24,811 nucleotides of DNA from IMG/VR virus record IMGVR_UViG_3300030090_004153, positions 5,034 through 29,844 of that record. One strand, 5' to 3'. Positions 7,003 through 12,733 of this stretch are shown one piece after another; position 1 is the stretch's first letter; each line of letters starts with the position of its first letter. Source of the DNA: a virus. The translations under genes and the position numbers were made by a program. The notes beneath the pieces were generated by a model. The model did no database searches. It saw only the letters and a list, made by a program, of their open reading frames with translations, and was not told the origin of the DNA.

Positions 7003-7269
7003 AATAACTCCTTACTATATTATATATGTATTGGCGGTTAGCTTCCTCTTCTTACCTAACTCTTACATTGTTTATACCGCTAAGTCACTGGCATATCACG
7101 CATCTCACTAATAGAGATCTGATCGTAGAATATACAAGCCTTAGTCAACAGGAATAATACCAATACATGTTGGTGTCTACCTTCACATATCTGATAGCTC
7201 TTATATTTTTTAGAATAGTGTATAAGGCATAGCCCTACCATACCTTTGTCAAAAAACCCTAATACATAT

Positions 7270-7279
7270 CCACTAGTGG
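7270..7279. promoter_or_regulatory. Palindromic operator candidate CCACTAGTGG
   Basis: This is a perfect 10-base palindrome. ACAT on the left (7265-7268) and ATGT on the right (7281-7284) extend the symmetry with one unpaired base, giving a dyad of about 20 bases. It sits in the control region upstream of the leftward operon. The binding protein is unknown. Confidence 0.4.
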
Positions 7280-7367
7280 GATGTAATATATAAAAGGATC
7301 ACACTATACATTGGATATATACCAACATATTGTTCTCGTCTGTACGTTATCCGTTTTTATACGGGTA

Positions 7368-7380
7368 TTGTACGGTACAA
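7368..7380. promoter_or_regulatory. Palindrome TTGTAC-G-GTACAA next to upstream element copy 2
   Basis: This is a perfect six-base inverted repeat around one base, lying two bases from the second copy of the 29-base element. A minus-strand TATAAA lies at 7361-7356, but no -35 is at normal spacing. An operator for a leftward early promoter that needs an activator would explain the arrangement; this is inference. Confidence 0.4.
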
Positions 7381-7382
7381 GA

Positions 7383-7411
7383 CACCCCAAAAACTGCGGA
7401 GAGTTGGACTA
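7383..7411 (-). repeat. Upstream promoter element, copy 2
   Basis: This matches 6062-6090 at 23 of 29 bases. It lies upstream (leftward sense) of a TATAAA at 7361-7356, roughly as copy 1 lies upstream of the 6030-6058 promoter (22 rather than 27 bases to the -10). It is therefore a candidate shared regulatory site of early leftward transcription. Confidence 0.45.
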
Positions 7412-7459
7412 CACTGGTCCTCATATGCCCACGTCACCGTAGATAGGGCTTCACGCGGG

Positions 7460-7502
7460 GTAAATACCCTGTAAATGTCCTATAAACGTCAGTAAAACAG
7501 CT
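7460..7502. repeat. Four short phased direct repeats (iteron-like)
   Basis: The units are GTAAATACCCT (7460-7470), GTAAATGTCCT (7471-7481), ATAAACGTCA (7482-7491) and GTAAAACAGCT (7492-7502). The period is 11, 11 and 10 bases, close to one helical turn, so a protein could bind one face of the DNA. Such repeats can be replication iterons or regulator arrays. The units are degenerate, so chance cannot be excluded. Confidence 0.45.
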
Positions 7503-7510
7503 ACCTAGAA

Positions 7511-7550
7511 CTGGAATGACCTGCACAGCTACGTAATTCTGGAGTGACCT
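7511..7550. repeat. 12-base direct repeat pair
   Basis: CTGGAATGACCT at 7511-7522 recurs as CTGGAGTGACCT at 7539-7550 with one mismatch, 28 bases start to start. It follows directly after the phased repeats. A regulator or replication-initiator site is possible. It is not found inside a gene. Confidence 0.45.
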
Positions 7551-7596
7551 TCCCTTTTACATTCGTCCTACCACGGAACTTTCGATGGCACACTCC

Positions 7597-7708
7597 GGCG
7601 CGCACAACCGCGCGCCTATCCGCTCCTCTCGGTGGATAAAGGGCAGGGCTTTTCCGTGGGTGGGGTTCGCGGCCCGGAGGGGGGCGAAAAAGGGCGCGGA
7701 ACGCGCCC
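7597..7708. ncRNA. GC-rich array of four hairpins (structured element 1)
   Basis: Positions 7591-7710 are about 71% GC in an AT-rich genome. Four stems follow one another: 7597-7603 with 7610-7616 (7 pairs, loop ACAACC); 7617-7623 with 7632-7638 (7 pairs, one G-U); 7666-7670 and 7673-7675 with 7679-7681 and 7684-7688 (8 pairs around a GG/GG loop); 7692-7698 with 7702-7708 (7 GC pairs, loop GAA). The linker 7641-7665 holds four runs of G (plus strand) that could form a quadruplex. The folding potential exists on both strands. Reading frames here are GC-rich artefacts. RNA, terminator cluster or DNA structure are all possible. Confidence 0.5.
7687..7708 (-). terminator. Leftward Rho-independent terminator
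   Basis: On the minus strand a seven-pair all-GC stem (GGGCGCG / CGCGCCC, loop TTC) is followed at once by five T. This is the best intrinsic terminator in the window. It would stop leftward transcripts starting in the operator region before they enter the early operon. On the plus strand the stem is followed by GAAAAATTT, so it would work poorly in that direction. Confidence 0.6.
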
Positions 7709-7727
7709 GAAAAATTTCGTGTTCAGG

Positions 7728-7799
7728 TAGAACGTATGTTCTAAAACACAGACTCGAACACATGTTCTAATCGCAGGGTCGGTTAGAACGTTTGTTCTA
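7728..7799. promoter_or_regulatory. Three tandem LexA-like operators (GAAC-N4-GTTC)
   Basis: Box 1 is TAGAACGTATGTTCTA (7728-7743), with six-base arms that match perfectly. Box 2 is CGAACACATGTTCT (7755-7768). Box 3 is TAGAACGTTTGTTCTA (7784-7799), again with perfect six-base arms. Against the Bacillus LexA consensus CGAACRNRYGTTYC, box 2 matches 13 of 14 positions, box 1 matches 12 and box 3 matches 11. Centres are 26 and 30 bases apart. Box 3 touches the -35 of the rightward promoter at 7801. A host LexA or a phage repressor with the same half-site could bind; no repressor gene is in the window. Confidence 0.7.
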
Positions 7800-7823
7800 G
7801 TTGACACGTTATAAGAAAGTCAA
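7794..7823 (-). promoter_or_regulatory. Possible leftward promoter facing the rightward one
   Basis: On the minus strand TTGACT (7823-7818) and TAGAAC (7799-7794) are 18 bases apart. The -10 is weak (4 of 6) and is itself the right half of operator box 3. A transcript starting near 7787 would run through boxes 2 and 1 and reach the terminator at 7708-7687 after about 100 bases. This fits a short regulatory RNA but is only weakly supported. Confidence 0.3.
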
Positions 7824-7830
7824 AGATTAT
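7801..7830 (+). promoter_or_regulatory. Rightward promoter of the orphan gene
   Basis: A perfect -35 TTGACA (7801-7806) and a -10 GATTAT (7825-7830, 4 of 6) are 18 bases apart. The expected start lies near 7837, giving a leader of about 85 bases before the ATG at 7921. Operator box 3 ends one base before the -35, so a bound repressor would block polymerase. Confidence 0.6.
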
Positions 7831-7875
7831 TAATAAATTGATATACAATGTTATAGAAATATGTTTTAATAGAGT

Positions 7876-7892
7876 TAGTACAAAAAGTACTA
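7876..7892 (+). promoter_or_regulatory. Leader hairpin upstream of the orphan gene
   Basis: TAGTAC (7876-7881) and GTACTA (7887-7892) form a six-pair stem with a loop of five A. It lies in the predicted mRNA leader, before the AGGAAAGG ribosome binding site. It may stabilise the leader. No riboswitch is recognised. Confidence 0.4.
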
Positions 7893-7920
7893 CGACATAA
7901 ACACTAGGAAAGGTTGTAAA

Positions 7921-8604
7921 ATGTCAAAGCGAAATGAAGTAAAATGGTATGAAAGTCTAGATGTTAAGGGGATTAGTACTAATTCTCAAGACTTGCTCAA
8001 GGCATACTTACCAGAGTATGAAAGTCTAGAGCTTGAAGATCTTAGGTGGATACCTTACGTTAAGATTCAATGTCGAGATTGTGCGAGCGCTACGAGCGGT
8101 CACGCAGTCTACACCATTGAATCAAACGGGGTTACTAACTCCAAAGGTGAAGAAATCCACTTATGGAACTCTAACCAAGGAGTAGAACCTGAGGTTAATT
8201 TTGCATGGGGGATTATGGCTCATCATCAGGAGCATATGCACCCACTAGACCCAAAAGCCGAGGGATACAAAGCATCAAGGAAGTACCGAGATGACAAGCT
8301 CGAACACTTAATTGATCCTGCTACCGTTACCGAGAGAGATATAGCATACAAAACTATAAATTCTCCAAATGGTAGCAATGTGGTTATTCCACATCTTGAT
8401 GGGTTTGAGGTTACCTCTAGCGAGATGGAGTTAGTTATCAATCAAGGAGAATATCCAAATACAACATATGGATCTCCTCGTCGAAGTTGGGACGAACTCC
8501 AAAGGACTCTAAAGTTTCAATTATCAATTGCATCATGGGATCAGCATTCTAATGATTGGTACCAAGTGAGGAGAGCTATTCAAAAGCTACAGAGATCTAA
8601 ATAA
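7921..8604 (+). CDS. Orphan 227-aa protein under LexA-like operators
   Basis: I do not recognise this protein. It is soluble, without signal peptide or membrane helix. Residues about 50-66 hold a CRDCASATSGH motif (C-x2-C with a nearby His). A histidine-rich AHHQEHMHP stretch lies near residue 100, so metal binding is conceivable. The C-terminal 40 residues are helical and basic (QVRRAIQKLQRSK). AGGAAAGG lies 7 bases before the ATG. It is the only gene between the operator array and the second GC-rich element, and it faces the late genes with its own promoter. That is the position where phages often carry a regulator, an early rightward function or a cargo gene. A role as an SOS-responsive regulator is possible but not shown by any motif. 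Confidence 0.7.
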   Translation: MSKRNEVKWYESLDVKGISTNSQDLLKAYLPEYESLELEDLRWIPYVKIQCRDCASATSGHAVYTIESNGVTNSKGEEIHLWNSNQGVEPEVNFAWGIMAHHQEHMHPLDPKAEGYKASRKYRDDKLEHLIDPATVTERDIAYKTINSPNGSNVVIPHLDGFEVTSSEMELVINQGEYPNTTYGSPRRSWDELQRTLKFQLSIASWDQHSNDWYQVRRAIQKLQRSK

Positions 8605-8614
8605 ATAATCTGGG

Positions 8615-8640
8615 GGGTCTGGTCAGAAATGGCCAGATCC
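8615..8640 (+). terminator. Hairpin just after the orphan gene
   Basis: GGGTCTGGTC (8615-8624) pairs with GGCCAGATCC (8631-8640), ten pairs including two G-U, around the loop AGAAAT. It begins 11 bases after the stop codon. It lacks a T-run (only TT follows), so it may be a weak terminator, a 3' stabiliser, or the first domain of the structured element that follows. Confidence 0.45.
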
Positions 8641-8663
8641 TTCATGCAGATGTCGCACAGGTT

Positions 8664-8787
8664 GCCCCACATACGAGGGCGGATAGAGCGAACCGCCCAC
8701 ACCCGGAGCGTCTTTAGCCCGTACCCCCGGGACGGGAGCGGAGGGTGGGGGCGGCCGAAGGGCGATAGCCTCCCTCGTATGTGGGGG
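8664..8787. ncRNA. GC-rich rod-shaped structured element 2 (candidate ncRNA or packaging site)
   Basis: Positions 8661-8790 are 70% GC. The outer stem pairs 8665-8679 with 8772-8786: 15 perfect pairs, CCCCACATACGAGGG with CCCTCGTATGTGGGG. A large internal loop (8680-8692 / 8755-8771) leads to a second stem of 11 of 12 pairs, 8693-8704 with 8743-8754. A second loop (8705-8717 / 8737-8742) leads to a hairpin 8718-8722 with 8732-8736. The result is one unbranched rod of about 120 bases. Reading frames across it are artefacts, since both strands are open only because of base composition. It lies between the orphan gene and the terminase genes. Candidates are a small RNA (rod with open centre, as in 6S RNA), a cos/pac packaging site, or an mRNA processing signal. 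It matches no RNA family I can name. Confidence 0.6.
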
Positions 8788-8825
8788 GCAGTCAGCGATA
8801 ATGTCTCGCAAGCCGTGATATATTG

Positions 8826-8834
8826 TGTTATACT
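8826..8834 (+). promoter_or_regulatory. Extended -10 promoter of the late operon
   Basis: The sequence TGTTATACT is a full extended -10: TG, one base, then TATACT (5 of 6 to TATAAT). No good -35 exists (TCGCAA at 8806-8811 is the best). The expected transcription start falls on or next to the A of the ATG at 8841, so the terminase small subunit mRNA may have no leader. Confidence 0.55.
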
Positions 8835-8840
8835 TTTGGT

Positions 8841-9299
8841 ATGAAAACAGTAGAAGAATTGATAACTGAATTGGATCCTAATCGGGACTATGGTGAACGA
8901 AGTTATACGGATGTGGTTGATGGTGTACGGAATGGATACATTGCTATCTCTCCCGGTATGCCGACTCCCATCCTCCGAGACATTGGCCGAGGTGTAACAA
9001 TAAAAGGTACGGGGAGACCTGTAGTTACCCATGAGCACCGCAGTAGTAACCTTGCACGATTTGAAGAACGGGGCGAAGTTGAATTTGATTCTGCGTTTGA
9101 AGCATTTATGCAGAATGTCATGAACGGCGATGTAAAGGCCCAGATGTACTTCTTTGACCGGATGTTAGGTAAACCACGGGAATCGCGTGAATCCGCCGCT
9201 CGTGACGAAATGAACGCCTTCTGGGCAAGTTTTGCGGGAACTACCATGGCACAAGTAAAGAATGAGCAACCGAAGGTTATAGATGTCGAACTCGATTGA
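8841..9299 (+). CDS. Terminase small subunit (putative)
   Basis: From ATG 8841 this is a 152-residue protein. A longer reading from TTG 8823 would include the promoter, so I reject it. The segment AFMQNVMNGDVKAQMYFFDRMLGKP (about residues 88-112) matches the family feature in which a Gly-Asp helix is followed by an LDR-LGKP-type motif. The location directly before the large terminase is the classic one. The small subunit recognises viral DNA and starts packaging. The N-terminal half contains IKGTGRPVVTHEHR, probably the DNA-binding or linker part, without a clear helix-turn-helix. No ribosome binding site precedes the ATG, consistent with a leaderless start. The gene overlaps the large subunit by 17 bases. 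Assignment rests on context and this motif. Confidence 0.7.
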   Translation: MKTVEELITELDPNRDYGERSYTDVVDGVRNGYIAISPGMPTPILRDIGRGVTIKGTGRPVVTHEHRSSNLARFEERGEVEFDSAFEAFMQNVMNGDVKAQMYFFDRMLGKPRESRESAARDEMNAFWASFAGTTMAQVKNEQPKVIDVELD

Positions 9300-10659
9300 T
9301 TATATTAGACCACCTGCGTGGAATTGGTTAAAAATTTTTGGCGAGAATGGATATGAACCTTTTCCATGGCAAGCCGAACATATACACTCCCGCCCGGAAA
9401 ATAGAATAATTGCCGCCTGTGGTCGGCGTGCCGGTAAATCTACAGCAATTGTAGCTGAAGCATGGCGTGAGTTAGCTCGACTCCCCACCGTCGTATCTGG
9501 TGCGACTCATTACCCCTTGGTTTATATTATTGCCCCGAACTACGAGCTCACCATGCGCGTTTGGGAACCATTTGTAAAGTCTTGTATTGGTGATCCAAAT
9601 TCATCTAATCGTCCTCCCCTGTCCGAATTAGTGACGTACTACAATAAAGAACGTCGATTGATTGAATTAAAAAATGGGGCGCGGATTCAGGCAAAGTCTG
9701 CAGATAACCAAGTATCGTTACAGGGAGATCGAGTAACTGCCGCTATAGTAGATGAGGCCCATGATGTGCCGGATACCGCTCGAAATGAGTTCATGCCGGC
9801 ATTGACCGACTCGCATGGTCGGCTCATTGCAATTGGCGTACCCCAAAGCAATAACTGGTTTCGATCATATTGGGAGCGTGGCCAATCCTCATTACCAGAA
9901 GATGTAGACTATTACTCATTTTCGGTTCCAACGACTGCAAATCCAGCTATCGATCCCCGTGTCGTGGAAGAAGCTCGACTGGAGTATCCAGAAATCGAGT
10001 TCCGACAACGATTCTTGGCCGAATGGGCCGAATCCGAAGGTAAGGTTTTTAAAAATATTGACGATTGTTTTGATGGTAGCCTCCAAGAATATGACAAAAC
10101 TAAACAATACTTGATGGGTTTAGATGTCGCAAAGCAACATGACTATACTGTAGCGTACATTATTAATATTAACGATATGTCAATTGTAGCAAGCGACCGA
10201 TTTAATGGTCTATCGTATACTGCATTGGGCCCACGTATCGCAAGTCTATATCAAAAATATCATTGTCAAACAATTCATATGGATGCAACCGGTGTAGGTG
10301 AAGCAGTAAAAGACATTCTGGTAGATGAACGATGTCATATTACATCATTTAAGTTCACTAATCAATCAAAGGCACAATTAGTGTCAACATTAGTTGCAGA
10401 AGTAGAACATAAGAGAGTACACTTTCCTATAGACGATGAACAATTACGTCGTGAGCTAAAATTGTTTGAAGGTAAGGTGTTGGCAGGAGGGCTTATTCAG
10501 TACTCTGCACCGCCCGGATACTTTGATGACTGCGTTATGGCCGCCGGTCTTAGTGTGTTGCTCGCAAAACAACGTCAACCTCGAAAAGTCAATTTCAATA
10601 AAAAGTATATTAGCTTTTCAAATAAACAAAAACGTAAATTCTTGACAGGTGTAGCATGA
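9283..10659 (+). CDS. terL: Terminase large subunit (packaging ATPase-nuclease)
   Basis: This is a complete 458-residue protein. The ATPase half has Walker A GRRAGKST (residues 47-54) and Walker B IVDEAH (155-160, catalytic Glu158). The nuclease half has GLDVAKQHDYT (Asp281), MDATGVGE (Asp334) and FDDCVMA (Asp415/416), the acidic triad of the RNase H-like fold. The protein pumps DNA into the procapsid through the portal and cuts the concatemer. AAGG lies six bases before the ATG. It overlaps terS by 17 bases and the portal gene by four (ATGA). All catalytic residues are present, so the gene should be functional. Confidence 0.97.
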   Translation: MSNSIDYIRPPAWNWLKIFGENGYEPFPWQAEHIHSRPENRIIAACGRRAGKSTAIVAEAWRELARLPTVVSGATHYPLVYIIAPNYELTMRVWEPFVKSCIGDPNSSNRPPLSELVTYYNKERRLIELKNGARIQAKSADNQVSLQGDRVTAAIVDEAHDVPDTARNEFMPALTDSHGRLIAIGVPQSNNWFRSYWERGQSSLPEDVDYYSFSVPTTANPAIDPRVVEEARLEYPEIEFRQRFLAEWAESEGKVFKNIDDCFDGSLQEYDKTKQYLMGLDVAKQHDYTVAYIININDMSIVASDRFNGLSYTALGPRIASLYQKYHCQTIHMDATGVGEAVKDILVDERCHITSFKFTNQSKAQLVSTLVAEVEHKRVHFPIDDEQLRRELKLFEGKVLAGGLIQYSAPPGYFDDCVMAAGLSVLLAKQRQPRKVNFNKKYISFSNKQKRKFLTGVA

Positions 10660-12476
10660 CTGCAGACGACGATTACAAAAGATTTCAATTTTTAAAGAGC
10701 AATGTCTATGCGCGGTGCATTGAAGAATTTAAAACAGATGAAGATCTCATAAATGGATCATTCGCGCGTACAATTGTACCCGATGATTGGATGGATGAAG
10801 GTTTAGAACCTACAGTTCCCCCCACTGCATACAATGCGGTAGTCAATGCTGCCGATCATATCCTGACTAAACCTCGTGTATATGTTCCAATTAGACCGGT
10901 ACAGCGTTCGCAAGAGGCGGCACGAGAACGTGCTGAGAATCAACGTCGATTCCATGATATGTGGTGGGCTCGTGTACATGAAGATCAAGGTGCACCATTA
11001 GATCGGGGCAAGAAGAAACTTATTCGCGGAAAGATGGTTATAAAAAAGACCATCAAGTTTGATTTGTTACCGGATTTACCGGAAGAACCAACTCGTCAAG
11101 ACAAACGACGATTCCGATCTGCAATTAAACGGGTAGCTAAATCCAGATTCCTTTGGAATATAGATATATGTCCACCCGAACATGTGTTTGAGGATCCAAG
11201 TAACCCGTGGGATCCAAATTATGTATACGAAGAATATGAAATTTACGCCAGTGAAGCTCTTGAAAAGTACCCAGAGATGGTTACGGAGTATGGCGGTGAT
11301 CCCATGCGTAAACTGCAGTACGTTGAAATGTGGAGTAAGCCATATAAAGACGATCCCGGTAGGTATACGTGCTGGGTTAATGGAGATGTTATCCATGAAT
11401 CGGTCAATCCGTACTCATGGGAGACTAAAGAATCAACTGATGAGATGCCAAACTATGATGGATATGTACCATATGCAATTGTAGACCCCGGATTTGGGGA
11501 TGTAGATGGAGATAATAAACCGGAAGATAGATATGCTTCTATCCTTCGTCCAATTAGATCCGTCTTAACCTCAGAAGCTCGATACTTAACTGAGCTGGAG
11601 GCATGGTTGCGGATGTATGTATTCCCAGCCGTAGTAACTACCAACATGGAAGAACTAGAAGATGGGGAAAAAGAATTTAGATTAGGCCCCGGTAGTCATC
11701 TGAACTTACGTGCGGATCAAAGTATAGACACTTTAAAGTGGGGCGAAGCTCCGCTGACATTAATGCAAGGATTATCTCGTGTTAATTCCTATGCCGATGA
11801 AGCATCTAAGTTTGGATCACTTGGTGGTCAGCCATTAGTTGGAGTAGAGTCGGCCACTGAAAGTGATGCTTTACTCCGTAATGCTGCAGTTAAGTTAGGT
11901 GGGCCTGTCAATGCAATGCAACGAGCGTGCCAAAAGATTAACTCGTGGATATTGATGGATATTGAGAAGATACTCGAAACTGAAGTTACGTTATACGGAT
12001 CATTTTCTAGTGATTCTTCTGAAGTCACAATCAAGCCAAGTGATATCAATGGATATTACTATACAAATGTCACGTTTGAAACAACAGACGAGATGTTAAT
12101 CAACTCACGTAAAGCTAGATTATGGGCTGACCTTTATCGTATTATGCCCGGTCTGTCGGAACGTACCGCAATGGATAAAATGGGAATTGATGATCCTACA
12201 AACGAACAAGATGAACGTAGTATTGAAAATATTATGCGTTCAATGCCAATGCAACAGGTTCAAATGATGATTGCATTAGCCGGATTAGGTGAAGTAGGTG
12301 AAGAAGTAATGCGTATTATGTCGGCTACAGCTGGAATGGCTCCCGAATCTCCTACTCCAATGGGAGATGAACAAGCATTAACAACTGTAGATGAACTTGG
12401 TAATGCGACCGAACCTGTCGTTACAGAAGCTCGACTTAATGCACAAGCAGATCAAGCGCAAAGGCAGTTTCAATAA
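10656..12476 (+). CDS. Portal protein
   Basis: This is a 606-residue protein directly after the large terminase, in the expected position and size for a portal. It contains NAVVNAADHILTKPRVYVPI near residue 60, then a basic helical segment. A beta-rich middle (WNIDICPPEHVFEDP, YVEMWSKPYKDDPGRYTCWVNGDVI) resembles the wing of portal proteins that describe a location and read out a value. A long helical C-terminal half follows (LTELEAWLRMYVFPAVV and a stem-like region near 390-440). It forms the dodecameric ring at one vertex through which DNA enters and leaves. The last 70 residues are Met/Gln-rich and probably flexible. The four-base overlap with terL indicates coupling. No single residue motif proves the family; context and fold pattern do. 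Confidence 0.85.
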   Translation: MTADDDYKRFQFLKSNVYARCIEEFKTDEDLINGSFARTIVPDDWMDEGLEPTVPPTAYNAVVNAADHILTKPRVYVPIRPVQRSQEAARERAENQRRFHDMWWARVHEDQGAPLDRGKKKLIRGKMVIKKTIKFDLLPDLPEEPTRQDKRRFRSAIKRVAKSRFLWNIDICPPEHVFEDPSNPWDPNYVYEEYEIYASEALEKYPEMVTEYGGDPMRKLQYVEMWSKPYKDDPGRYTCWVNGDVIHESVNPYSWETKESTDEMPNYDGYVPYAIVDPGFGDVDGDNKPEDRYASILRPIRSVLTSEARYLTELEAWLRMYVFPAVVTTNMEELEDGEKEFRLGPGSHLNLRADQSIDTLKWGEAPLTLMQGLSRVNSYADEASKFGSLGGQPLVGVESATESDALLRNAAVKLGGPVNAMQRACQKINSWILMDIEKILETEVTLYGSFSSDSSEVTIKPSDINGYYYTNVTFETTDEMLINSRKARLWADLYRIMPGLSERTAMDKMGIDDPTNEQDERSIENIMRSMPMQQVQMMIALAGLGEVGEEVMRIMSATAGMAPESPTPMGDEQALTTVDELGNATEPVVTEARLNAQADQAQRQFQ

Positions 12477-12733
12477 TGGCAGGTGAACTAAGTAACCGAA
12501 TAATAGATACCGGTGCACGAATGGCGGCACGACAAGCATATCTACTCAATGTAATCAGTGAACGATTTTCTACGGAAGATACTATTAGCAAAGTAGCACG
12601 AGATTCTGGTGCAGAGTTAGATGCCTTTGAAACATATATGTTAGCTAATCCCGAATACGATTTGATTCGCGAGTCTATAATGCCTGCAATTTCGACTAGT
12701 TTGCAAGCTATGAATCAGAATGAGGTACAGTAA
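12476..12733 (+). CDS. Small hypothetical protein after the portal, 85 aa
   Basis: This is a helical protein that starts MAGELSNRIIDTGARMAARQAY; it is acidic later on and has no cysteine. It overlaps the portal by one base (TAATG) and the next gene by one base, so all three are coupled. It could be a small connector or a chaperone for the large neighbour. No motif supports a specific function. Confidence 0.65.
   Translation: MAGELSNRIIDTGARMAARQAYLLNVISERFSTEDTISKVARDSGAELDAFETYMLANPEYDLIRESIMPAISTSLQAMNQNEVQ

Larger units (their letters stand above)
7003..7596. promoter_or_regulatory. Noncoding control region between leftward and rightward genes
   Basis: No reading frame here looks coding. 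It is AT-rich and carries several inverted repeats: ACCAA-N6-TTGGT at 7159-7174, the perfect palindrome CCACTAGTGG at 7270-7279, TTGG-N7-CCAA at 7312-7326 and TTGTAC-G-GTACAA at 7368-7380. A minus-strand TTGACA occurs at 7252-7247, but no good -10 lies at 16-18 bases from it. The region must hold the start of the leftward operon, whose exact promoter I cannot fix. An origin of replication here is possible. Confidence 0.5.

Noticed and set aside
7015-7024. TATAAT on the minus strand just before the first leftward gene
   Set aside because: The predicted start would remove the ribosome binding site of the gene, and no -35 is present.
7219-7252. Leftward promoter from TTGACA at 7252-7247
   Set aside because: The best -10 (TATACA at 7224-7219) is 22 bases away, and TGCCTT lies at the normal spacing, so no functional promoter is supported.
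7655-7690. tRNA-like T-arm (GGTTCG) in the first GC-rich block
   Set aside because: The loop does not fit TTCRA, and no acceptor or anticodon stem at tRNA spacing was found.
7557-7807. Open frames on both strands (7557-7763 minus, 7585-7770 plus, 7616-7807 minus) in the first GC-rich block
   Set aside because: They lie across hairpins and the operator boxes, are Arg/Pro/Ala-rich because of base composition, overlap each other on both strands and have no ribosome binding sites.
7597-8787. Similarity between the two GC-rich islands (shared words GCGGATAG, GCGAACC, GGGTGGGG)
   Set aside because: The shared words occur in different order and partly on opposite strands. With 70% GC and short length this can be chance, so I do not call them copies of one RNA.
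8664-8787. Small transposable element with inverted ends
   Set aside because: The 15-base inverted repeats are perfect, but no target-site duplication flanks them and the interior also pairs, which fits a folded element better.
8823-8840. TTG start for terS adding six residues
   Set aside because: It would place coding sequence over the extended -10 promoter, and it adds no family-like residues; ATG 8841 is preferred.
8580-9038. Open frames across the second GC-rich block (8580-9038 minus, 8623-8811 minus, 8629-8844 plus)
   Set aside because: They cover the perfect stem arms or run antisense to terS and show no protein-like pattern or start signals.
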